IMG/VR virus record: IMGVR_UViG_3300036770_001418
Span: 1 to 36,411 of that record
DNA: 36,411 bases
From: a virus
Direction: 5' to 3' (one strand)
Shown here in pieces: positions 30,132-36,411 of this stretch. The notes beneath the pieces were generated by a model. The model did not search any database. It was given only the letters and a program-made list of their open reading frames with translations, and was not told the origin of the DNA. The position numbers and the translations under genes are program-made. Each line of letters begins with the position of its first letter. The stretch's first letter is position 1.

Positions 30132-30582
30132 ACAGACAAAGGAACTAACCGAATACCACCGCAATCCCATCAATAAAGATAGGCATGAGGCGAGTTGCAA
30201 AGAGTGTCGAAATAAAAAGAAAAGAGAATCCAAGCTGACTGGTGGCAAGAGACAATGCACAAAGTGCGGAAAGTTTAAGGAACTAAATGAATACCACCTC
30301 AAGGCAGGCGAAAAGAACGGCTACAATAGGCAATGTAAACAATGTGCAGCTTTGTACCAGAAGAATCGGAAGGCAGCTTTAGCTAAGCCAAAAAGACCTC
30401 ATAAGGATGGTCAGAAGGTGTGTGCAGGATGTAACGAGACTAAGGATTATAGTTCATTCCCACGCAGCAGATCATCATCTGATGGGTATGTTCACAAGTG
30501 TAAGGCTTGTTACACGACTACACGCAAGAAGGAGATAGAGATAAATTACGCAGAGTTTTATTATCCGATTGCATTAGATTAG
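30109..30582 (+). CDS. Triple zinc-knuckle protein
   Basis: A 157-residue protein from the ATG at 30109 (MKTCKTCKQTKELTEYH). Three similar modules follow one another: CKTC...CKEC, CTKC...CKQC and CAGC...CKAC. Each has a 'K-x-x-x-(E/S)-(Y/F)' spacer and ends with a CxxC. Such modules accompany HNH endonucleases in phages, but here no HNH active-site pattern follows. It may bind nucleic acid. It overlaps the last 23 bases of the methyltransferase frame. Confidence 0.7.
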   Translation: MKTCKTCKQTKELTEYHRNPINKDRHEASCKECRNKKKRESKLTGGKRQCTKCGKFKELNEYHLKAGEKNGYNRQCKQCAALYQKNRKAALAKPKRPHKDGQKVCAGCNETKDYSSFPRSRSSSDGYVHKCKACYTTTRKKEIEINYAEFYYPIALD

Positions 30583-30591
30583 TATCATATT

Positions 30592-30633
30592 GTTGACGTC
30601 AACGAAATGGTCAATCATTCGGAAATTCCGAAT
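30592..30633. promoter_or_regulatory. Two adjacent palindromes, operator-like
   Basis: GTTGACGTCAAC at 30592-30603 is a perfect 12-bp palindrome. ATTCGGAA-A-TTCCGAAT at 30617-30633 is a perfect 8+8 inverted repeat with one central base. They lie 14 bases apart in the short gap before the 30651 gene. No T tract follows, so a terminator is unlikely; dimeric repressor sites are a reasonable guess. Confidence 0.5.
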
Positions 30634-30650
30634 AATTCAAAACGTATAAC

Positions 30651-30860
30651 ATGGCACATACAGCATTAAGTTGGTTTTTCGACAACCTAAAAAATCATGA
30701 AATACAAGCAGAGCATTTTGAATTGTATCAACAAGCCAAAGCAATGGAGAAGGAGCAGATAATACATTCATTCAACGAAGGAATGTTAAACAGTGTTGAA
30801 TACTTTGGTAATGGTTTTCATGAAGCAGAACAATATTACAACGAAACCTATAACAAATGA
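30651..30860 (+). CDS. Small early protein, paralog of the next gene
   Basis: A 69-residue protein: TALSWFFDNLKNHE, then AMEKEQIIHSFNEGMLN and EAEQYYNETYNK. The EKEQI helix and final YYNETY match a group of short proteins often seen in Bacteroidota phages. The function is unknown. It is coupled to the next gene by ATGA, and the two align along their first 45 residues. Confidence 0.6.
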   Translation: MAHTALSWFFDNLKNHEIQAEHFELYQQAKAMEKEQIIHSFNEGMLNSVEYFGNGFHEAEQYYNETYNK

Positions 30861-31057
30861 AAACAGCAATGCACCAAATGTTAGATGAGTTAATGGCTCA
30901 TGAGTACACTATACCTATTCAATTGATTGTTAAATGCAAAGAGTTGATTGAGGTGGAAAAGGAGCAGATTGAACAAGCATATATGCATGGTTTAGCATGG
31001 ATGATGCCAGAAGGTTCTGAAAGGGTTACTATTGTTAAATCAAAATGGGATATATAA
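30857..31057 (+). CDS. Small early protein, paralog of the preceding gene
   Basis: A 66-residue protein: TAMHQMLDELMAHEYT, then EVEKEQIEQAYMHGLAW. It has the same layout as the 30651 gene, suggesting tandem duplication with divergence. It ends TAATG with the start of the MazG-like gene. The function is unknown. Confidence 0.6.
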   Translation: MKTAMHQMLDELMAHEYTIPIQLIVKCKELIEVEKEQIEQAYMHGLAWMMPEGSERVTIVKSKWDI

Positions 31058-31284
31058 TGGACTTTGAAACCATCCCCACCGATGACCCGATAGTGTCGGC
31101 AGTCATTCGGAAAATGTACCAACGTAGTCAGGTTGGGATAAAGAAGTACGGCACGACTTTAGAAAGAGATGATTTGTCAACAGAGCAATGGATTGACCAT
31201 GCAATTGAAGAGGCGATGGATTTAGTTTTATATCTTACTAAACTTAAAACCCAATTAAAATGTATACCTACAAAGCAAAACTAA
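31057..31284 (+). CDS. MazG-like nucleotide pyrophosphohydrolase
   Basis: A 75-residue protein from the ATG at 31057. RSQVGIKKYGTTLERDDL is the usual lead segment of phage MazG/DUF550-like proteins. WIDHAIEEAMDLVLYLTKL holds the metal-binding E-E-x-x-D (Glu51, Glu52, Asp55). The family cleaves nucleoside triphosphates to monophosphates and could tune nucleotide or (p)ppGpp pools during infection. It is short but complete for the phage form. Confidence 0.75.
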   Translation: MDFETIPTDDPIVSAVIRKMYQRSQVGIKKYGTTLERDDLSTEQWIDHAIEEAMDLVLYLTKLKTQLKCIPTKQN

Positions 31285-31550
31285 ACAGAGTCGTAGACGG
31301 TGACACGGTTAATTTAACCATTGATCTTGGATTTAGACTGACCTACACCGCTAATTGCCGTCTCGCAGGGATTAATGCACCTGAGATGAATACGGAGGAA
31401 GGTAAGGTCTCTAAAGTAGCACTCATTCAGATGCTTGACTCAGAGTTCACCATTGAGTCCACGGGACTTGATAAATACGGTAGGCCAGTGGTACGAATAG
31501 GTAACATAAATGATAAAATGGTGGAGGGTGGTTATGCCACAAAATATTGA
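31260..31550 (+). CDS. Staphylococcal nuclease-like protein
   Basis: A 96-residue SNase (thermonuclease) fold. RVVDGDTVNLTIDLGF is the first strand pair with the calcium-side Asp, and CRLAGINAPE carries Arg34 and Glu42. YGRPVVRI supplies Arg75. The usual Asp of 'VDTPE' is Asn39 here. The core catalytic Arg-Glu-Arg set is present, so nuclease activity is possible. It has no signal peptide, unlike secreted relatives. It overlaps the MazG-like gene by 25 bases. Confidence 0.78.
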   Translation: MYTYKAKLNRVVDGDTVNLTIDLGFRLTYTANCRLAGINAPEMNTEEGKVSKVALIQMLDSEFTIESTGLDKYGRPVVRIGNINDKMVEGGYATKY

Positions 31551-32781
31551 GCTGAGAGATTACCAGGTAGAAATTGTGGAGAAGGCGTGTGAGATACTAT
31601 CTGCGTTTAGGATGGTGTATTTGGCTATGGAGGTGCGGACTGGAAAGACGCTTACATCTCTTGCAATAGCCGAAAAGAGGGGTATTTATAAGCTGTTATT
31701 TGTTACCAAGAAGAAGGCTATTGCCGACATCGAGAAGCAAGCAGAGCATTTCCCAAATATTCAGGTTGATGTGATTAATTACGATCAGCTGCATAACGTA
31801 AAGGATATCTATGGCTTTGTTATTGTCGATGAGGCACATAGCTTAGGAGCTTTCCCTAAGCCATCAGAGAGGGCAAGAGAGCTGAAAAAGATAGCTAAGT
31901 ATGCTGAGGTAGTGTATTTATCCGGAACGCCAACACCGGAGTCTTGGTCTCAAATCTACCACCAGCTATGGATTAGTAACTTTTCCCCTTTTAAGAATTA
32001 CGATGGATTTTATCGTTGGGCAGAGGACTTTGTTATTCTCAAGAAAAAGTATGTCTTTAATCGGGCAATCAATGACTACTCGTGTGCTCGTTTAGAGAAG
32101 ATAAAGCCTATCACTGACAAGATTTTTATCACATTCACCCAAGAGGAGGCGGGTTTTAAGCAGATGGTGCAGGAGGAGATATTGACCGTTAGGATGGCTG
32201 AGTCGACATATAAGTTTGCCGATAGGCTGAGAATTGACAAGATAGTGCCCAATAAGGATGGGGAGGTAGTGCTTGCTGACACAGCCGTCAAGCTGATGAA
32301 TAAAATGCACCAGATTTACAGCGGCTCGGTGATAGTAGATGAACCGGAGCGGAGGGCAGCAGCGTTTGACCACACCAAGGCGGAGTTCATCCGTGATACA
32401 TTCCAGAACTGCCGCAAGTTTGCAATTTATTATAAGTTTATAGCTGAGGCAGCAATATTAAATTGGGTTTTTGCGGGAAGGATTTTTACCGATCCTCAGG
32501 CCTTTGCAGAGGCAAGTGATGGGGTTTTTATCTCTCAAATACAGTCCGGCAGAGAAGGTATCAACCTATCCACAGCAGAGGCTCTTGTGTTTTATAACAT
32601 AGATTTTAGTGCAGTCAGTTATTGGCAAGCTAGAGCGAGGCTGCAAACAAAGGATCGGGAGGCAGAGGCCAAAATATATTGGGTTTTTGCGGAGGGAGGC
32701 ATTGAGCATAAGATTTACAAGGCTGTCATGGACAAAAAAGACTATACTTTAGACCATTTTAAAAAAGATTACAGATTTTAA
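31534..32781 (+). CDS. SF2 helicase (DEAH-type)
   Basis: A 415-residue protein from the ATG at 31534 (MPQNIELRDYQVEIVEKA), where 'LRDYQ' is the Q-motif-like opening. AMEVRTGKT (31-39) is motif I and VIVDEAHSLG (97-105) motif II. LSGTPTPES is motif III and YWQARARLQTKDREA motif VI with the arginine fingers. It resembles phage UvsW/SNF2-like helicases and likely remodels replication or recombination intermediates. It overlaps the SNase end by 17 bases. Confidence 0.85.
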   Translation: MPQNIELRDYQVEIVEKACEILSAFRMVYLAMEVRTGKTLTSLAIAEKRGIYKLLFVTKKKAIADIEKQAEHFPNIQVDVINYDQLHNVKDIYGFVIVDEAHSLGAFPKPSERARELKKIAKYAEVVYLSGTPTPESWSQIYHQLWISNFSPFKNYDGFYRWAEDFVILKKKYVFNRAINDYSCARLEKIKPITDKIFITFTQEEAGFKQMVQEEILTVRMAESTYKFADRLRIDKIVPNKDGEVVLADTAVKLMNKMHQIYSGSVIVDEPERRAAAFDHTKAEFIRDTFQNCRKFAIYYKFIAEAAILNWVFAGRIFTDPQAFAEASDGVFISQIQSGREGINLSTAEALVFYNIDFSAVSYWQARARLQTKDREAEAKIYWVFAEGGIEHKIYKAVMDKKDYTLDHFKKDYRF

Positions 32782-32789
32782 AAGATTTA

Positions 32790-32822
32790 TTTGGCTCGTA
32801 TATAGAAAGTGTTGTAATATTG
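32790..32822 (+). promoter_or_regulatory. Promoter before the 32842 gene
   Basis: TTTG at 32790-32793 and TAATATTG at 32815-32822 (one mismatch to TAnnTTTG) are 21 bases apart. The start would lie near 32829, leaving a short leader before ATG 32842. It is the only intergenic gap near this position, fitting a separate transcript for the primase block. Confidence 0.5.
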
Positions 32823-32841
32823 CTGTCTAAACACATACGTT

Positions 32842-33282
32842 ATGACAATGCAATTCCAAACAAGAGCCTTCGAACTTTACATCTCTGAGCTTACAAATTA
32901 TTTAGGTGTACATGATTCTGTACAAGTTGACGAAAAAATAGCACGCACAAGAACAATCGATTGGCAGATCGTTGTGCATAGTGCAGCTAATGATTGTATC
33001 GATGACATAAAATTTACAACCAAGCGGGTTTGCTTTAGTCTTTTATGGGAGATAGAGCTCGACTCGCTTGAGTCATTTGAGGCACTGAGGCTTCAAAAAG
33101 AGCATCAAGCTATAATTGGCGAGAAATCAGTTTATGGACAGATCATCGTTGACACCATGCAGCAAGGTTGGGAGCATAGCATGGATGTAGAGATGGTGCA
33201 GTCAAATGGTTTTTATTTTAAACCCAACGTAGTTTGGGTATATTTGGACTCAAAAAAAATAGAAGCAGAATGGAGAGATTAG
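32842..33282 (+). CDS. Hypothetical early protein
   Basis: A 146-residue protein: MTMQFQTRAFELYISELTNYLG, IDWQIVVHSAANDCIDDIKFTTKRV, LLWEIELDSLESFEALRLQKEH and YFKPNVVWVYLDS. Mixed alpha/beta, no recognised catalytic motif. It precedes the VRR-NUC gene and overlaps it by 13 bases. The function is unknown. Confidence 0.65.
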   Translation: MTMQFQTRAFELYISELTNYLGVHDSVQVDEKIARTRTIDWQIVVHSAANDCIDDIKFTTKRVCFSLLWEIELDSLESFEALRLQKEHQAIIGEKSVYGQIIVDTMQQGWEHSMDVEMVQSNGFYFKPNVVWVYLDSKKIEAEWRD

Positions 33283-33542
33283 AATCAGAAATTCAAAGAG
33301 ACATTGCCAAAGCAATGACTAAAAGCGGGTGGCTTGTAGTTAAGCTAATTCAGACCAATTGGAACGGCATCCCTGACTTGATGTGTATCAGGAAGGGGGT
33401 GACCATCTTCTTGGAGGTAAAGAGACCTGGCAGAGACTTAGAGCCATTACAACAGCACCGGATTAAGACGCTAAACTCTTTAGGAGTTCATGCCAGACGG
33501 GTTGACAGCATCGAAGACATATCTATTTATTTACATCAATAA
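33270..33542 (+). CDS. VRR-NUC domain nuclease
   Basis: A 90-residue protein from the ATG at 33270 (MERLESEIQRDIAKAMTKSG). The compact PD-(D/E)XK set is complete: GIPD (Asp36), FLEVKRPG (Glu49, Lys51) and QQHR (Gln62). This small stand-alone VRR-NUC form occurs in many phages and is thought to cut branched or flap DNA. The start chosen removes an upstream extension that overlaps the previous gene. Confidence 0.85.
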   Translation: MERLESEIQRDIAKAMTKSGWLVVKLIQTNWNGIPDLMCIRKGVTIFLEVKRPGRDLEPLQQHRIKTLNSLGVHARRVDSIEDISIYLHQ

Positions 33543-33549
33543 CACACAC

Positions 33550-33762
33550 ATGAAAAAAGAAATCGTAGAAATTCACCTTAGAACAGACAAGGCCACAGAG
33601 AATTGCAACCTTAAGCTTAATGGGGAGGGCACTGACCTTATCAGTATGGTTGTGGCTGCAATGTCAGAAGATCAGACTTTTAGAGAACTAATTGAGATGT
33701 CATGCAGGATGTATAACATATTCAATGAAAAGAAGCCAGATATACTTGACCATAAAAACTAA
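33550..33762 (+). CDS. Small hypothetical protein
   Basis: A 70-residue protein starting MKKEIVEIHLRTDKATENCNLK, with helices near the end (FRELIEMSCRMYNIF). It sits between the VRR-NUC and primase genes with gaps of 7 and 4 bases. No known family is recognised. I use the ATG at 33550, since the frame upstream lies inside the nuclease gene. Confidence 0.6.
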   Translation: MKKEIVEIHLRTDKATENCNLKLNGEGTDLISMVVAAMSEDQTFRELIEMSCRMYNIFNEKKPDILDHKN

Positions 33763-33766
33763 TCCC

Positions 33767-36232
33767 ATGTACGAAAAATACCTTAAAGCTGGCGTGAATT
33801 GCATTGCTGTAAGCGAAAACAAGACCGCCATATTCCCTTGGAAACGATACCAGTCAGAGTTAATTACATTAGAGGATTTGCGGGTGCAAATGGCCGACAA
33901 GCGGGCCAAAGGGGTGGCTATCATATGCGGGGCAGTCAGCGGCAACCTTGAGGTCATTGATGTAGACACAAAGTATGCCGACTTTGATCTCTATTCTGAA
34001 ATTAAAGAGCTTGTTAACCCTGACATTTGGGCCAAGCTGCATATTGTCCGCACAAAGAGTGGTGGTTACCACCTATTGTTTCGGTGCGAATACATTGAGG
34101 GTAACCAGAAGTTAGCGGAGCGACCCGCCACTGAAGCAGAGCTTAAAGCCAACCCTGTTGTAAAGACTTATTGCATCATAGAGACACGTGGTGAGGGAGG
34201 ATATGTGGTGGCACCACCAACAGAAGGTTATAGTGTGGTGCAGAAGGGCCTTAGTGTTGTCAGTTTGGAAGAGCGTGAGCATTTGATTGAGGTCATGCGG
34301 TCTTTTAACAGCATAGTGGTGGAGCAAGTAATAGAGGCGCATGACCGGCCGAGTGTAAAGGATTATGGTGCCTCGCCATTTGATGCCTATAACAAAAATG
34401 GTGATGTCCGCAGCCTATTTGAGGAGTGCGGATGGAAATTTGTTGGGGGGAATAGTGAGCGGGATTATTATCTGCGCCCAGGCGGCACTAGTAAGCACAG
34501 CGGATCATACAACAAGACAATGGGCCTGTTCTCAGTTTTTAGCACCAACACCCCTTTTCTCATCGGTAAAGGCTACAAGCCTGCAATCGTCTTTGCCATA
34601 TTAAAATGCGGTGGGGATTTTAGTCGGGCAGCAAAAAAGCTGCTTGACATGGGTTATGGTGAGCGGAGGAATGTTGTCGTAGAGAGGTCGACCAAGGAGG
34701 TTAGGAAAATGGCGGAGGAGGGTTATAGTGGCGATGAGATCACCGCTGAGCTCGTTAAGAAATACGGAATGCCTCTCGCTGATGCAGCCGAGCTAGTGGT
34801 GTCGGTGACTGAAAAAAAAAATCTCACCACGTTCTGGGATGTGGACTCAAAAGGTCGTATATCTATAAATAGGTATAAGCTCCAGATATTTTTGTCGGTA
34901 GAGAAGGAATTTTTGCTCTATTTCTACGACAATGGCATTAATTATAGGCTTATTAGACATACTGGGGGCATCGCCCATGACAGCAGCACCGAGCAGATAA
35001 AAAAAGAGATTAAAGGATACATCGACTCGCTGCCTGATGAGTTCGATGGCGGGGTTAGTCCTGCTGAATTGCTTGAATTGATATATCGCAGCAGCGCAAG
35101 TCTGTTCAATGATGGGTTTTTTGAGTTCTTTAACCGTGCTGACCTGAATTTTTTGCGTGATGAGCCTGGCAAGGCATTTTTCCCGTTTAAAAATGGCATT
35201 GTAGAGGTAACAAAGACCGGCATAAGTTTGAAAAGTTACGGGGAATTGGGTCGCAGTATCTGGCAATCGCAGCTTATTGACCATGAGATAGTGGTAGATC
35301 AAGGGGTGCAGCCGATGGAAATAGAGTATTATAAGTTTATCAGGCGTATCAATGGTGATGATGAAGAGCGGATAGCTTATTGCATCACGCTGATGGGGTA
35401 CTTGCTGCATAAGTACAAAGACCCTGGTAAGCCATTCGCTGTTATTTTAGCCGAAGAGACAGAGAATGAGGCTAATGGTGGCGGCACGGGTAAGGGAATT
35501 TTTGTGAAGGCTTTGTCATATCTCATGCAAGTGGTTAGGCTTGATGGAAAGAATTTCAAATCGGATAAGAGCTTTGCATTTCAGCGGGTTGACATCGATA
35601 CCAAGATAATAGCCATTGAAGATACACGAAAAAACGTTGATTTTGAGTCATTTTACCCGATAATAACTGAGGGGGTTACAGTTGAGAAGAAAAATCAAGA
35701 TGAGTTTTTTATACCTTATAAGGACTCTCCTAAGATCATGTTTACCACTAATTACACCATCCCGAATAACGGCAACCATGCTAAAAGGCGGCAAAGGGTG
35801 CTCGAATTCGCACCATTTTTTGGGGTCAAGCACACTCCAGAGGATGAATTTGGGCATAAATTATTTGAGGATTGGGACAAAGATGAGTGGAACAGGTTCT
35901 ACAATTTTATGTTTTATTGCGTTAATGAGTATCTGGAAGTAGGCATTTTGAAGATGGAAAACTCCGACAAATTGGCCAAAAAGCAGATCAGAGTTATGTA
36001 CGGAGAGGAGTTTTTAGAGTTCATGTTGACGGCATCTGAGGAGAAGAATTTGCCGGTCAAACTCGAGCAATTATACAACGATTTTTTGTCAGAAAACGGT
36101 TTTGAAAAGAAGGATTTTAGCATGAAAAAGTTCGGAAAAGGTGCACTAGATTTTTTGGAAAATCTGAAAATATCAGGTGCAGTGGAGAAAAAACGGGTGC
36201 ACGGGAACAAAAAAACCATTGTTTTTTGGTGA
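33767..36232 (+). CDS. Primase-polymerase fused to SF3/D5-like helicase
   Basis: An 821-residue protein from the ATG at 33767. The N-terminal prim-pol part has GNLEVIDVDTK with Asp65 and Asp67 as metal ligands, SGGYHLLF with His102, and IETRGEGGYVVAPP with Glu139, Arg141 and Gly. A middle region of about 250 residues follows. The C-terminal SF3-type ATPase has Walker A GGGTGKG (571-577), Walker B AIEDT (about 616), motif C KIMFTTN (about 656-662) and arginine finger KRRQRVLEF (about 672). It likely synthesises primers and unwinds DNA at the phage fork. It is the last gene of the window and appears complete. Confidence 0.88.
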   Translation: MYEKYLKAGVNCIAVSENKTAIFPWKRYQSELITLEDLRVQMADKRAKGVAIICGAVSGNLEVIDVDTKYADFDLYSEIKELVNPDIWAKLHIVRTKSGGYHLLFRCEYIEGNQKLAERPATEAELKANPVVKTYCIIETRGEGGYVVAPPTEGYSVVQKGLSVVSLEEREHLIEVMRSFNSIVVEQVIEAHDRPSVKDYGASPFDAYNKNGDVRSLFEECGWKFVGGNSERDYYLRPGGTSKHSGSYNKTMGLFSVFSTNTPFLIGKGYKPAIVFAILKCGGDFSRAAKKLLDMGYGERRNVVVERSTKEVRKMAEEGYSGDEITAELVKKYGMPLADAAELVVSVTEKKNLTTFWDVDSKGRISINRYKLQIFLSVEKEFLLYFYDNGINYRLIRHTGGIAHDSSTEQIKKEIKGYIDSLPDEFDGGVSPAELLELIYRSSASLFNDGFFEFFNRADLNFLRDEPGKAFFPFKNGIVEVTKTGISLKSYGELGRSIWQSQLIDHEIVVDQGVQPMEIEYYKFIRRINGDDEERIAYCITLMGYLLHKYKDPGKPFAVILAEETENEANGGGTGKGIFVKALSYLMQVVRLDGKNFKSDKSFAFQRVDIDTKIIAIEDTRKNVDFESFYPIITEGVTVEKKNQDEFFIPYKDSPKIMFTTNYTIPNNGNHAKRRQRVLEFAPFFGVKHTPEDEFGHKLFEDWDKDEWNRFYNFMFYCVNEYLEVGILKMENSDKLAKKQIRVMYGEEFLEFMLTASEEKNLPVKLEQLYNDFLSENGFEKKDFSMKKFGKGALDFLENLKISGAVEKKRVHGNKKTIVFW

Positions 36233-36288
36233 ACCAACCGACAGGTGAGTGAGTGATGAAGAAAAAAATGAAGCAAAAATGTGAATAA

Positions 36289-36380
36289 TGCACCTCATTT
36301 TGGGGGTGTGCACCAGATTTGTTACCGATTTTGCACCTCTTAACTCATTGTAAATCAAGGATGTAACCGATGTAACCGAT
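36289..36380 (+). repeat. Iteron-like repeats in the 3' non-coding end
   Basis: TGCACC occurs at 36289-36294, 36309-36314 and 36332-36337. ATGTAACCG occurs twice in tandem at 36361-36369 and 36370-36378, and a related GTTACCGAT at 36321-36329. The region lies behind the primase-helicase gene and carries no gene, so it is a candidate origin or regulator-binding site. Confidence 0.5.
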
Positions 36381-36411
36381 TTTTTCAATATTTTAAGTGA
36401 ATAGAAAAAAA

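Noticed and set aside
34847-35410. Minus-strand 187-residue frame inside the primase-helicase gene
   Set aside because: The plus strand there carries the middle region leading into the helicase core, and the minus frame has no domain, coupling or ribosome site.
1-36411. CRISPR array, integrase, reverse transcriptase or diversity-generating retroelement
   Set aside because: No short regularly spaced repeats, tyrosine/serine recombinase motifs or reverse-transcriptase motifs were found on either strand.

Overview
The window is most of, or all of, a tailed double-stranded DNA phage genome (or a metagenomic phage contig), and the host is probably a member of the Bacteroidota. Three things point to that host. 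Promoter-like sites fit the Bacteroidota pattern TTTG-N20ish-TAnnTTTG, upstream regions are A-rich with few Shine-Dalgarno sequences, and the lysis lipoprotein has a Bacteroidota-style Gly-Ser-Cys lipobox. The gene order (terminase, portal, F-like head protein, protease, capsid, connectors, tail tube, frameshifted chaperone, 825-residue tape measure, tail tip, fibres) and the absence of a sheath gene indicate a siphovirus with an HK97-type head. No integrase, recombinase, tRNA gene or CRISPR array is visible, so temperate life is not supported.

Layout. 1-204 is non-coding, with a 51-bp direct repeat and several hairpins. 205-1313 is a three-gene minus-strand operon with its own promoter and terminator. 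1413-3449 holds DNA packaging genes, including an odd 335-bp gap between the small and large terminase genes. 3455-8344 is the head module and ends at a hairpin terminator behind the capsid gene. 8388-9868 is a two-gene cassette, a methyltransferase and a GT4-like glycosyltransferase. 9871-12386 holds connectors, the tail tube and a tail-assembly chaperone pair made by a -1 frameshift at an A9 run. 12365-24214 holds the tape measure, tail tip and two large repeat-built fibres. 24239-25567 is the lysis end, with a likely one-piece spanin and an M15 peptidase carrying an EF-hand-like calcium loop.

From 25642 to 36232 lies the early/replication region, all on the plus strand. It encodes an HTH regulator, an SSB-like protein, a PD-(D/E)XK exonuclease, a free-standing DnaA domain IV protein, tiny membrane and zinc-ribbon proteins, and an HNH endonuclease. 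These are followed by a C5 cytosine methyltransferase gene broken by a stop codon inside its catalytic motif, a second long reading frame nested inside that gene, and a triple zinc-knuckle protein. The region ends with a MazG-like protein, an SNase-like protein, an SF2 helicase, a VRR-NUC nuclease and a primase-polymerase/SF3 helicase. The last 180 bases are non-coding and carry iteron-like repeats.

How it works together: the replication block makes and processes DNA (primase-helicase, SSB, nucleases, DnaA-like factor), TerS/TerL package it through the portal into a protease-matured HK97 capsid, and the tail is built on the tape measure with chaperone help. Spanin and peptidase then release the progeny. 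Many neighbouring genes overlap by ATGA or TAATG, so translational coupling is pervasive. The most unusual locus is 29004-30131. There a conserved-looking overlapping frame stays open while the methyltransferase frame is interrupted exactly between the Pro and the catalytic Cys of motif IV.
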